Assembly (NCBI RefSeq): GCF_011759505.1
Contig: NZ_JAAOYO010000003.1
Location: 1-64,000 of the forward strand
Direction: 5' to 3'
DNA from: Curtobacterium salicis
GTDB lineage: Bacteria > Actinomycetota > Actinomycetes > Actinomycetales > Microbacteriaceae
Length of the DNA stretch: 64,000 nucleotides
The notes below the pieces were generated by a model. The model was not told the origin of the DNA and did not search any database. It was given only the letters and a program-made list of their open reading frames with translations. This document shows positions 1 to 10,963 of this stretch, in pieces. Both the position numbers and the translations under genes were made by a program. How positions within the stretch are numbered: position 1 is the stretch's first letter; each line of letters opens with the position of its first letter.

Positions 1-219
1 CCGACCAGCCAAAGCCGACCGGGCACGAGGTCAATAAAATTGGCATTGACAATGTGCACGCTGTTGAGTTCTCAAGGACCAGACGCACTCCCCACATCAC
101 ACCACGAAGATGATCCGCCAGAGAGGCTGTCGTTCTCGAACCCACCGATGTCGTCGGACCCAACCACACAACCGTGCAACCAGACCCAGTGGCTCATCCC
201 GAAGGAGAGAACCGGTGGA
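1..219 (-). promoter_or_regulatory. 5' leader of a ribosomal RNA operon; 16S gene lies beyond the left edge
   Basis: Read on the minus strand this stretch follows a promoter and contains the actinobacterial rRNA-leader signature CTTGAGAACTCAACAG. The same signature also occurs in 16S-23S spacers, but here tyrS with its terminator lies immediately upstream and no 16S sequence intervenes, so the leader reading fits best. An rRNA operon downstream of tyrS is known from mycobacteria (rrnB). It carries no plausible protein gene. No 16S sequence is visible inside the window. Confidence 0.75.
61..79 (-). promoter_or_regulatory. BoxA-like rRNA antitermination site
   Basis: On the minus strand the sequence GTCCTTGAGAACTCAACAG matches the conserved BoxA-type core (TTGAGAACTCA) of actinobacterial rRNA leaders and spacers, where NusB/S10 antitermination complexes load. 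It lies about 150 bases after the predicted rrn promoter. Function is inferred from similarity. Confidence 0.7.
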
Positions 220-225
220 GTAGTC

Positions 226-254
226 ATCCTAAGCGTCGAAGCGAACCAGCACAA
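226..254 (-). promoter_or_regulatory. Predicted rRNA operon promoter
   Basis: Minus strand: -35 TTGTGC (254-249), a 17-base spacer and -10 TAGGAT (231-226). The geometry is that of a housekeeping sigma promoter, pointing toward the rRNA leader. Only one clear promoter is seen; the remaining sequence between here and the tyrS terminator shows nothing else I can support. Confidence 0.6.
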
Positions 255-440
255 GGCCAGATCTGAACTCCAGTGGAGGATGGTCCCGCTTGAGGGCCGA
301 CGTGCTCTGGGCTTTCGCTCCAGCCGCTCCGCCGCACCTTTGGGGTGACGAGGGATTACTTTACGCAGCCCCCACCCCCACCACCAACCCACCCCACATC
401 CCGGGCGTGTCGCACACTGCAACACACGCCGGGGAACGAC

Positions 441-473
441 GAACGCCCGGTCCTCCACCAGGACCGGGCGTTC
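441..473 (-). terminator. tyrS terminator hairpin
   Basis: A perfect 14-bp stem (441-454 with 460-473, arm GAACGCCCGGTCCT) closes a 5-base loop 19 bases after the tyrS stop codon. There is no U-tract, as is usual in high-GC actinobacteria. It separates tyrS from the rRNA promoter. Confidence 0.75.
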
Positions 474-491
474 ACCGGGGGCAGTGCGGCG

Positions 492-1805
492 TCAGGACAC
501 CGTCACTCCGGCGAGGGTCTTCTTCCCCCGACGGAGGACCAGCACGCCGGCCGGCAGTGCGAGGGACGCCAACGTCGCCGCCGGGTCCTCGGCTCGCTCG
601 TTGTTCACGTAGACACCGCCCTGGGTGATCGCGCGCCGCGCTTCACCGAGGGACTTGACGAGTTCCGTCTCGACGAGGGCACGGGCGAGATCCGCCGTCC
701 CCTCGATCGCGACGGACCCGGGCAACTCGGCGATCGCGGACCGGAGGGTCTCCGCGTCGAGCGCCGCCAGGTCACCGTTGCCGAACAGCGCCGCCGACGC
801 ATCGATCGTCGCCTGCGTCGCGTCAGCGCCGTGGACCAGGGTGGTGACCTCCACTGCCAGGGTGCGCTGGGCCTCCCGTCGGAACGGCTCGTCGGCCACC
901 GCCCGCTCGAGACGCTCGATCTCGGCGCGCGACAGGAACGTGAACTCGCGCAGGCGCGCGATCACGTCGGCATCCGCCGTGTTGAGCCAGAACTGGTAGA
1001 AGGCGTAAGGCGACGTCATCGTCGCGTCGAGCCAGATCGCGTTGCCCTCGCTCTTGCCGAACTTGGTGCCGTCGGAGTTCGTGATGAGCGGCGTGCCGAG
1101 CGCATGGGCGGCCACACCCTCGGTGCGACGGATCAGTTCCGTGCCCGAGGTCAGGTTGCCCCACTGGTCGGAACCACCGGTCTGCAGCGTGCACCCGTAC
1201 TGCCGGTACAGCTCGCGGAAGTCCAGCCCCTGCAGGATCTGGTAGCTGAACTCGGTGTAGCTGATGCCCGCGTCGGAGTTCAGTCGTGCTGCGACGGCGT
1301 CCTTCTTGAGCATCGAGTTCACGCGGAAGTACTTGCCGATGTCGCGCAGGAAGTCGATGGCGGACAGCGGTGCGGTCCAGTCGAGGTTGTTGACCAGCCG
1401 GACCCCGTTCTCACCGTCCGCGCTGAGGAAGCGGGAGACCTGGGCCTGCAGACGGCCGACCCACTCGACCACGGTCTCGCGGGTGTTCAGCGTGCGTTCG
1501 GCCGTCGGGCGCGGGTCACCGATCAGGCCGGTCGACCCACCGACGAGCGCGAGCGGCATGTGCCCGGCGAGCTGCAACCGGCGCATGGTGAGGAGTTGCA
1601 GCAGGTTGCCGCAGTGCAGCGACGGAGCCGTCGGGTCGAATCCGCAGTAGTACGTCACCGGTCCGGCATCGAGGGCCGCTTTGAGTGCGGTCTCGTCGGT
1701 CGAGACGTGCACCAGACCACGCCAGCGCAGCTCGTCCCACACCGAGGCGAAGGTGGGGTCGTTCTGCTGGCGCGTCAGGACATCGGGAGCGGTATCACTG
1801 GACAC
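492..1805 (-). CDS. tyrS: Tyrosyl-tRNA synthetase
   Basis: Class I tyrosyl-tRNA synthetase charging tRNA-Tyr in the cytoplasm. From the GTG start the product is 437 residues, normal for the family. The HIGH-type signature is HCGN (about 64-67) and the KMSKS equivalent is KFGKS (about 248-252); the ATP/tyrosine-site block YYCGFDPTAPSLH precedes it. The C-terminal 70 residues form an S4-like tRNA-binding domain. A longer reading starting with ATG at 1838 overlaps the upstream glycosylase stop (ATGA). I prefer GTG 1805 because TACGAT lies 6 bases upstream and the family N-terminus fits, implying a leaderless transcript initiated inside the end of the preceding gene. Confidence 0.95.
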   Translation of the reverse strand: MSSDTAPDVLTRQQNDPTFASVWDELRWRGLVHVSTDETALKAALDAGPVTYYCGFDPTAPSLHCGNLLQLLTMRRLQLAGHMPLALVGGSTGLIGDPRPTAERTLNTRETVVEWVGRLQAQVSRFLSADGENGVRLVNNLDWTAPLSAIDFLRDIGKYFRVNSMLKKDAVAARLNSDAGISYTEFSYQILQGLDFRELYRQYGCTLQTGGSDQWGNLTSGTELIRRTEGVAAHALGTPLITNSDGTKFGKSEGNAIWLDATMTSPYAFYQFWLNTADADVIARLREFTFLSRAEIERLERAVADEPFRREAQRTLAVEVTTLVHGADATQATIDASAALFGNGDLAALDAETLRSAIAELPGSVAIEGTADLARALVETELVKSLGEARRAITQGGVYVNNERAEDPAATLASLALPAGVLVLRRGKKTLAGVTVS

Positions 1806-1811
1806 TCCGCC

Positions 1812-1817
1812 ATCGTA
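1812..1817 (-). promoter_or_regulatory. -10 box of a probable leaderless tyrS promoter
   Basis: TACGAT on the minus strand ends 6 bases before the GTG start, so transcription would begin at or next to the start codon. No convincing -35 box is visible. Confidence 0.45.
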
Positions 1818-1837
1818 CCGGCGCAGCACCCGACGCA

Positions 1838-2503
1838 TCAGTCGACGGCGCCCTTGTGCCGGCGGTACGACGACACGGTCGGGTCGTCCCGCAGCCAGAA
1901 CCGCCAGGGGAAGGAGGCGCCACCAGCGACGCCACCGACACCGGTCCGTGGTCCGCGGGCGACGGAACCGTCGGCCAGGAGGGCGTCGACGACCGCAGCC
2001 GGTGTGGCGGCGGTGAGCCGGGCCTCCAGATCGGGTGCCAACGTGAGTCGGTACGGTCCGGAACCGTCGAGGACCGACGTCCCGTCGTCCTCGCCGAGGA
2101 CCGCGCCCAGCGCGACACCGAGGTTCCCCGGCCCACGCGCGAGCGCGACGTCGGCGACCGACGGGCCACGCCGCTGCCGTGCGGTCTCCAGCCCGGCGAT
2201 GACCTCGGCTCCGCGGAGCAGGGACCCCGACGACACGCCATCGGGTCCGCTCACGATGTTGACGCAGGTGTGGATGCCGTACGACCGGTACGCGTACAGG
2301 GTGCCGGGCGGACCGAAGAGGTGCCGGTTGCGTGCGGTCATCCCGCGGTGCCCGTGCGACCCGGGGTCGATGAGGCCCGAGTACGCCTCGACTTCGGTGA
2401 TGCGGAGGGTGACGCCCTTGCCGGTGATCGTCGCACCGAGGAGCGCCGGCGCGGCGACCGGGGCCGGCTCGGCCAGCAGGGTGAGCAACGCGGACGCCGT
2501 CAT
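1838..2503 (-). CDS. DNA-3-methyladenine glycosylase (AAG/MPG family)
   Basis: Monofunctional glycosylase of the mammalian-type AAG fold that removes alkylated purines in base-excision repair. The 221-residue length and the conserved blocks fit: EVEAY (37-41) carrying the catalytic glutamate region, then SHGHRGMTARN and FGPPGTLYAYRSYGIH (63-78), which line the DNA-intercalating active site. It follows argH by 39 bases and its stop overlaps an upstream ATG for tyrS, so it is probably read with the arg cluster transcript. The family is clear; substrate range is not readable from sequence. Confidence 0.9.
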   Translation of the reverse strand: MTASALLTLLAEPAPVAAPALLGATITGKGVTLRITEVEAYSGLIDPGSHGHRGMTARNRHLFGPPGTLYAYRSYGIHTCVNIVSGPDGVSSGSLLRGAEVIAGLETARQRRGPSVADVALARGPGNLGVALGAVLGEDDGTSVLDGSGPYRLTLAPDLEARLTAATPAAVVDALLADGSVARGPRTGVGGVAGGASFPWRFWLRDDPTVSSYRRHKGAVD

Positions 2504-2542
2504 CGCTCCGTCACCACCACCGCCACGATCCGACCAACCTGG

Positions 2543-5318
<2,776 letters not shown>

Positions 5319-5344
5319 GAGTGTTCTCCTTGCTGGGGTGGTTG

Positions 5345-6316
5345 TCAGTTGCCGGTGGTCGCCGCGTCGGTCGTCGCGGATGCGGCGGCCGTCGTGTTGG
5401 CGGCGAGGAGCCAGGCGAGCAGGGCCTTCTGGGCGTGCAGGCGGTTCTCCGCCTCGTCCCAGATGATGCTGCGGGGGCCGTCGATGACCTCGGCCGTGAC
5501 CTCGTAGCCGCGGTCAGCGGGCAGGCAGTGCATGAACACCGCGTCGTCGGCCGCGTGCGCGAGCAGCTCGTCGTCGACGCGGTAGCCGTGGAAGACCTCG
5601 AGGCGCTGCTGCTTCTCTTCTTCCTTGCCCATCGACACCCAGGTGTCGGTGACGACGACGTCGGCGCCGGCGACCGCTGCGACCGGGTCGGTCACGACGA
5701 GCACCGAGCCGCCGGTCTCCGCGGCCCGGGCTTCGGCGTCCGTGACGACCTGTGCGGCCGGGGCGAACTCGGCCGGGGCGCCGACGCGGACGTGCATGCC
5801 GGCGGTCGCGCAGGCCAGCAGGTACGAGTGCGCCATGTTGCTGGCCCCGTCACCGACGAAGGCGATGGTCTGGCCGGCGAGTGCACCGCGGTGCTCGCGG
5901 ATGGTCAGCAGGTCGGCGAGCAGTTGGCAGGGGTGGAAGTCGTCGGAGAGGGCGTTGACCACGGGCACGGTGGTGCTGGCCGCCATCTCCTCGAGCCCGG
6001 CCTGGCCGTAGGTGCGCCAGACGATCGCCGACACCATGCGCTCGAGCACGCGGGCGGTGTCGGTCGGGGTCTCCTTGCCGCCGAGCTGGCTGTTGGCGGT
6101 CGAGATGATCAGCGGGCTGCCACCGAGGTCGCTGATGCCGACGTGGAAGGACACCCGGGTCCGGGTCGACGACTTGTCGAAGATCACGGCGACGCTCTGC
6201 GGACCGGCGAGCGGCTTCGCGGCCCAGCGGTCGCGCTTCATCTCGACGGCGAGGTCGAGGATCGCGGACTGCTCCGCCTGGCTGAGGTCGTCGTCCCGGA
6301 GGAAGTGGCGGGTCAT
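5345..6316 (-). CDS. argF: Ornithine carbamoyltransferase
   Basis: Transfers the carbamoyl group of carbamoyl phosphate to ornithine, giving citrulline. At 323 residues it shows the carbamoyl-phosphate site STRT (50-53), HPCQ (128-131), the ornithine-binding SMG (228-230) and the active-site HCLP (263-266), all intact. Its ATG overlaps the argD stop (ATGA), indicating translational coupling. Confidence 0.97.
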   Translation of the reverse strand: MTRHFLRDDDLSQAEQSAILDLAVEMKRDRWAAKPLAGPQSVAVIFDKSSTRTRVSFHVGISDLGGSPLIISTANSQLGGKETPTDTARVLERMVSAIVWRTYGQAGLEEMAASTTVPVVNALSDDFHPCQLLADLLTIREHRGALAGQTIAFVGDGASNMAHSYLLACATAGMHVRVGAPAEFAPAAQVVTDAEARAAETGGSVLVVTDPVAAVAGADVVVTDTWVSMGKEEEKQQRLEVFHGYRVDDELLAHAADDAVFMHCLPADRGYEVTAEVIDGPRSIIWDEAENRLHAQKALLAWLLAANTTAAASATTDAATTGN

Positions 6317-7539
6317 GCGGTGGTCTCCTGATCGGCGCCCGCGACGGCCGCCATGCTCTGGGCGAGGATCGCGAGGAACTCGTCGATCTCGTCGTCGGAC
6401 ACGATGAGCGGCGGCGCGATGCGCAGGCTCGACTCGTTCGGGGCGTTGATGATGAGGCCGCGGTCGAGTGCCGCGGCGGACACGGCCGCCGCGACCGGCA
6501 GCCGGAGACCGACGCCGACGAGCAGGCCGCTCCCGCGCACCTCTTCCACCAGGTCGGAGCCGAGGGCGGTGATGCCCGCGCGGATACGCTCGCCCTTGAC
6601 GACGGCGTTCTCGACGAGCCCGGCCCGTTCGATCTCGGCCAGGACCGCGTTGGCGACCCGCGTGCCCAGCGGGTTGCCGCCGAAGGTCGAGCCGTGCTGG
6701 CCGGCCGAGAACAGGTCGGACGCCGCACCGAAGGTCACGAGGGCGCCGATCGGGAACCCGCCGGCGATGCCCTTCGCCACCGTGATGGCATCGGGGGTCA
6801 CGCCGGTGTTCTGGAACGCGAACCAGGCTCCGGTCCGGCCGATGCCGGTCTGGATCTCGTCGAGGATCAGCAGGGCGCCGTGGGTTTCGGTCAGCGTCCG
6901 AGCGGCCTGCAGGAAGCCCTCGGGCAGGTCGACCACGCCGGCCTCGCCCTTGATCGGCTCGAGGATGAGTGCCGCGACGGTGTCGTCGATCGAGCGCTCG
7001 AGCGCCTCGATGGAGGTCTCGATGTGTTCGACGCCCGGGATCATCGGCAGGAAGTCCTCCTGCAGTGCGGGCTTGCCGGTGAGCGCGAGCGCCCCCATCG
7101 TCCGGCCGTGGAACGCCTGCTGCAGCGCGAGGATGCGGGTCTTGCGACCGTCCGCGCCGCGGTTGAGGCGCGCGAGCTTGAAGGCCGCCTCGTTCGCTTC
7201 GGCTCCGGAGTTGCCGAAGTACACGCGGCCCGCGTCGCCCGCACCGGAGATGCGCTTGAGGCGCTCGGCCAGCTCGAGCTGCGGCGGGGTGGCGAAGTAG
7301 TTCGACACGTGCACGAGCTTCGCGGCCTGGTCGCTGATCGCCTCGACCAGTGCCGGGTGGGCGTGGCCGAGCGAGTTCACGGCGATGCCCGCCAGGAAGT
7401 CGAGGTACTCGTTGCCGTCGACGTCCCAGACGCGGCAGCCCTGGCCACGCTCGAGCATGATCTTCGGCGGGGTCAGGGATCGCATGAGCGACGCCCCGAA
7501 CCGGTCGTTCCAGGTCTCGGTCTGCGTCTCGGTGCTCAC
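6313..7539 (-). CDS. argD: Acetylornithine aminotransferase
   Basis: PLP-dependent class III aminotransferase converting N-acetylglutamate semialdehyde to N-acetylornithine. From the GTG start the product is 408 residues; DEIQTGIGRTG (227-237) precedes the Schiff-base lysine near 256 in ITVAKGIAGG. A longer frame runs upstream, but GTG 7539 is chosen because it overlaps the argB stop by four bases (GTGA), follows a purine-rich stretch and gives the family N-terminus. Confidence 0.96.
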   Translation of the reverse strand: MSTETQTETWNDRFGASLMRSLTPPKIMLERGQGCRVWDVDGNEYLDFLAGIAVNSLGHAHPALVEAISDQAAKLVHVSNYFATPPQLELAERLKRISGAGDAGRVYFGNSGAEANEAAFKLARLNRGADGRKTRILALQQAFHGRTMGALALTGKPALQEDFLPMIPGVEHIETSIEALERSIDDTVAALILEPIKGEAGVVDLPEGFLQAARTLTETHGALLILDEIQTGIGRTGAWFAFQNTGVTPDAITVAKGIAGGFPIGALVTFGAASDLFSAGQHGSTFGGNPLGTRVANAVLAEIERAGLVENAVVKGERIRAGITALGSDLVEEVRGSGLLVGVGLRLPVAAAVSAAALDRGLIINAPNESSLRIAPPLIVSDDEIDEFLAILAQSMAAVAGADQETTA

Positions 7540-8564
7540 CGTGGTGTGCCCTTCTCGTCGTGGTGCGGGGTGTCGTGGTGCGGGGTCGCGTGGTCGCCGG
7601 CGGCGCGACGGCCGATCTCGGCGTGGGTGTTCTGGTTCTCGGTCCGACGGCTGGGGTCCGGGATCACCTCGGTGCCCGCACCCCGCAGGGTGAAGACCTC
7701 GAGCAGGATCGAGTGCGGGATGCGACCGTCGATGATGGTCGCACCGCCGACCCCGCCGACCACGGCGTCGAGGCACGCGGTCATCTTCGGGATCATCCCC
7801 GACTCGAGCGAGGGCAGCAGCTGCCGCAGTTCCTCGACCGCGATGAGGTCGATGATCGAGTCGCGGTCGGGCCAGTTGCGGTACAGCCCCGGGACGTCGG
7901 TCAACATCATCAGCTTCGACGCGTTCAGGGCGATCGCCAGCGCGGCCGCAGCGGCGTCGGCGTTCACGTTGAGCGCCTGGTCCGGGTGTGCGTCGTCGAT
8001 CGCGATGCTCGACACCACCGGGATCCGGTCGGCGCGGATCGCCGCGAGGACCCCGGACGGGTCGACGTGCGTGATGTCGCCGACGTGGCCGAGGTCGAAG
8101 TGCTCGCCGTCCACGACGACGCCCTTCTTCTCGCCGGTGAACAGCGACCCGCCGTCACCGAACACGCCGACGCCGAGGCCGGGCCCGTGCTCGTCGATGA
8201 GGTCCACGATCTCGCGGTTCACCTCGCCGGCCAGCACGTCGCGGACGACGGTGATCGCCTCGGTGGTCGTGACGCGGTAGCCGCCGCGGAACTCGGACTC
8301 GATGCCCTGTTCCTTCAGCGCCGCCGAGATCTGCGGTCCGCCGCCGTGCACGACGACGGGGTGCAGGCCGGCGTACCGGAGGTAGACCATGTCCTCGGCG
8401 AACGCCCGCTTGAGGTCGTCGTTCACCATCGCGTTGCCGCCGAACTTGACGACGACGATCTTGCCCGAGAACCGCTTCAACCACGGCAGGGACTCGATGA
8501 GGGTCGCGGCCTTGACGGTCGCGAGCTCGTGCTCTTCTTCCTTCGAGAGGTCCGGATCGTTCAT
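7536..8564 (-). CDS. argB: Acetylglutamate kinase
   Basis: Phosphorylates N-acetylglutamate, usually the arginine-inhibited control step. The amino-acid kinase core is complete: KFGGNAM (40-46) for phosphate binding and HGGGPQI (73-79) for the substrate. The 342 residues include roughly 35-40 extra C-terminal residues that are polar and histidine-rich (HATPHHDTPHHDEKG), beyond the usual family end near 300. The tail ends where argD begins (GTGA), so it may be a read-on extension rather than a functional domain. The start ATG overlaps the argJ stop. Confidence 0.95.
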   Translation of the reverse strand: MNDPDLSKEEEHELATVKAATLIESLPWLKRFSGKIVVVKFGGNAMVNDDLKRAFAEDMVYLRYAGLHPVVVHGGGPQISAALKEQGIESEFRGGYRVTTTEAITVVRDVLAGEVNREIVDLIDEHGPGLGVGVFGDGGSLFTGEKKGVVVDGEHFDLGHVGDITHVDPSGVLAAIRADRIPVVSSIAIDDAHPDQALNVNADAAAAALAIALNASKLMMLTDVPGLYRNWPDRDSIIDLIAVEELRQLLPSLESGMIPKMTACLDAVVGGVGGATIIDGRIPHSILLEVFTLRGAGTEVIPDPSRRTENQNTHAEIGRRAAGDHATPHHDTPHHDEKGTPR

Positions 8565-9796
8565 CAGCTGGAGTACGCGCTGTTCTCGTGGACGTAGTCG
8601 TGCGTCAGGTCGTTCGTCAGGATCGTGGCCGCGTACGGTCCGACGCCGAGGTCGATGAGCACGTGGGTGTCCCGCGGGGTGAGGTCGACGCTGTCGCTCG
8701 GCTGGTCCGGGGCGCCGGCGTGGCAGACGCGGATCCCGTTCATCGAGACGTCGACCGCGTACGGGTCGAACTCTGCCTCGGTCGTCCCGATCGCGGCGAG
8801 GACGCGGCCCCAGTTGGGGTCGTTGCCGAAGACGGCCGCCTTGAAGAGGTTGTTCCGCGCCACGCTCCGGCCGACCGTGACCGCGTCGTCTTCGCTCACG
8901 GCACCGATCACCTCGATCGCGATGTCGTGCGCGGCACCCTCGGCGTCCTGCTGGAGCTGCCGGGCGAGGTCGGCGCAGACGGCGGTCAGGGCCTCCTGGA
9001 AGTCACCGACCTCGGGAGTCGTGCCAGACGCACCGGACGACATCAGCACGACGGTGTCGTTCGTCGACATGCAGCCGTCCGAGTCGACACGGTCGAAGGT
9101 CACCCGGGTCGCGGCGCGCAGTGCCTGGTCGAGTTCGTCCGAGGTCAGCGCCGCGTCGGTCGTGATGACGACGAGCATCGTCGCCAGCCCGGGTGCGAGC
9201 ATCCCCGCACCCTTCGCCATGCCCCCGACCGTCCAGCCGTCGACGGTCACGACGGACTGCTTCGGCTTCGTGTCGGTCGTCATGATCGCGGTCGCGGCGT
9301 CCGGTCCGCCGCCGTCGGTGAGGGCGTCGGCGGCGAGCGTCACCCCGCGGAGCACGCCGTCCCGGAAGGTCTGGTCGCCGACCCCGATGAGGCCGGTGGA
9401 GCAGACGACCACGTCACCGGCGCCGATCCCGAGGGCGTCGCCGACCGCTTCGGCGGTCAGGTGCGTCGTCTGGAAGCCGAACGCCCCCGTGAAGCAGTTC
9501 GCGCCTCCCGAGTTGAGCAGGACGGCTCGCGCCACCCCGTCCCCCACGACCTGGCGGGACCAGATCACCGGGTGCGCCTGGGCGCGGTTCGAGGTGAAGA
9601 CGGCGGCCACGGCGTCGGACGGGCCGTCGTTGACGACGAGCGCCACGTCCGGCCTGCCGCTGGTCTTGAGGCCCGCGGTGACGCCGGCGGCGCGGAAGCC
9701 CCGAGCGGCGGTGACGCCCTGCAGTGCTCCGCTGTCGGACAGGAGGTTCGTGGTCGCGTCGTCCGGACCGGGCCCGTCACTGGTGCTGTCGGTCAC
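8564..9796 (-). CDS. argJ: Bifunctional glutamate N-acetyltransferase / ornithine acetyltransferase
   Basis: ArgJ recycles acetyl groups from acetylornithine to glutamate. The protein self-cleaves before a threonine that becomes the nucleophile; here the site is [11 protein letters not shown] with Thr at about 206, preceded by KGAG. At 410 residues it is full length and includes a polar N-terminal 25 residues. The GTG start overlaps the argC stop (GTGA). With ArgJ present, arginine synthesis here uses the cyclic acetyl route; whether ArgJ is bifunctional or monofunctional cannot be read from sequence. Confidence 0.95.
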   Translation of the reverse strand: MTDSTSDGPGPDDATTNLLSDSGALQGVTAARGFRAAGVTAGLKTSGRPDVALVVNDGPSDAVAAVFTSNRAQAHPVIWSRQVVGDGVARAVLLNSGGANCFTGAFGFQTTHLTAEAVGDALGIGAGDVVVCSTGLIGVGDQTFRDGVLRGVTLAADALTDGGGPDAATAIMTTDTKPKQSVVTVDGWTVGGMAKGAGMLAPGLATMLVVITTDAALTSDELDQALRAATRVTFDRVDSDGCMSTNDTVVLMSSGASGTTPEVGDFQEALTAVCADLARQLQQDAEGAAHDIAIEVIGAVSEDDAVTVGRSVARNNLFKAAVFGNDPNWGRVLAAIGTTEAEFDPYAVDVSMNGIRVCHAGAPDQPSDSVDLTPRDTHVLIDLGVGPYAATILTNDLTHDYVHENSAYSS

Positions 9797-10890
9797 GGGG
9801 CGACTCCGTCCACGCTGAGGCCGAGGGTCTCGGGGAAGCCGAGCGCGATGTTCGCGGACTGCACGGCGGCACCGCCCGTCCCCTTGGCGAGGTTGTCGAG
9901 GGCGGAGACGGCGACGACCCGACCGGCCGCTTCGTCGACCGCGATGCCGACGAGGGCAGTGTTGGCGCCGATGGTGTCGGCGACCCGCGGGAAGACCCCC
10001 TCGGGCAGCAGGTGCACGAACGGTTCGTCCGCATAGGCCTGCTCCCAGGCGAACCGGACGTCGTGCGCGGTCACCCCGGGGGCGAGGCGTGCGGTGGTCG
10101 TCGCCAGGATGCCGCGGGACATCGGCACGAGCACGGGGGTGAACGAGATGCGGACGTCAGCGGCCCCGGCGACGCGGAGGTTCTGCTGGATCTCCGGCAC
10201 GTGCCGGTGCGAGCCGCCGACGGCGTACGCGCTGGCGGAACCCATGATCTCGGCGGCGAGGTAGGTCGGCTCGAGCTTCTTGCCGGCACCGCTCGGGCCG
10301 ACGCTCAGCACGGCGACGATGTCGTCGGACTCGACGAGGCCCGCCTGGACACCGGGCTGGATGCCGAGCGTGACCGCGGTGACGTTGCAGCCGGGGACGG
10401 CGATGCGCTTCGTCGCCGCCAGCTCGGTGCGCTGTCGGCCCTGGGCGACGATGTCGTCGACGTCCCGCCACTCGTCCGCCGCACCGGGTGTGGGCGGCGC
10501 GTGCAGGAGTTCCGGCAGACCGTAGGTCCACGCGCCGTGGTACTCACCGCCGTAGAAGGCCGCCCAGGCGCTCTCGTCGGTCAGACGGTGGTCCGCGCCG
10601 CAGTCCACCACGAGGGTCTCCGCGTCGAGTTCGGCGGTGATCGCACCGGACTGACCGTGCGGCAGCGCGAGGAACACCACGTCGTGACCACGGAGGTTCT
10701 CGGCCGTCGTCTCCACCAGGGTCAGGTGGGCGAGCGACCGCAGGTGCGGCTGCGTCGCGACGAGCGGCTGTCCGGCGTTCGAGTACGCCGTCACCGTCCT
10801 GACGTCGAACTCGGGATGAGCGGAGAGGATGCGCAGCAACTCGCCACCCGCGTAACCGCTGGCTCCCGCCACGGCGACGGATACGGACAT
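9793..10890 (-). CDS. argC: N-acetyl-gamma-glutamyl-phosphate reductase
   Basis: NADPH-dependent reduction of N-acetylglutamyl phosphate. The 365-residue product starts at ATG 10890 after an AAAGGTGG site, and the N-terminus carries the Rossmann motif [10 protein letters not shown] (9-18). The catalytic cysteine is near 168 in VPGCNVTAV. It begins 73 bases after pheT on the same strand; that gap holds no obvious ARG-box palindrome, so the arg genes may share the phe transcript or use an unrecognised promoter. Confidence 0.96.
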   Translation of the reverse strand: MSVSVAVAGASGYAGGELLRILSAHPEFDVRTVTAYSNAGQPLVATQPHLRSLAHLTLVETTAENLRGHDVVFLALPHGQSGAITAELDAETLVVDCGADHRLTDESAWAAFYGGEYHGAWTYGLPELLHAPPTPGAADEWRDVDDIVAQGRQRTELAATKRIAVPGCNVTAVTLGIQPGVQAGLVESDDIVAVLSVGPSGAGKKLEPTYLAAEIMGSASAYAVGGSHRHVPEIQQNLRVAGAADVRISFTPVLVPMSRGILATTTARLAPGVTAHDVRFAWEQAYADEPFVHLLPEGVFPRVADTIGANTALVGIAVDEAAGRVVAVSALDNLAKGTGGAAVQSANIALGFPETLGLSVDGVAP

Positions 10891-10963
10891 GGGTTCCACC
10901 TTTGGTCGGACTGGTCGTCGAGAGAGTCGGAGGCGGCGACCCCGGGCGGTGATCCGTCGTGGA

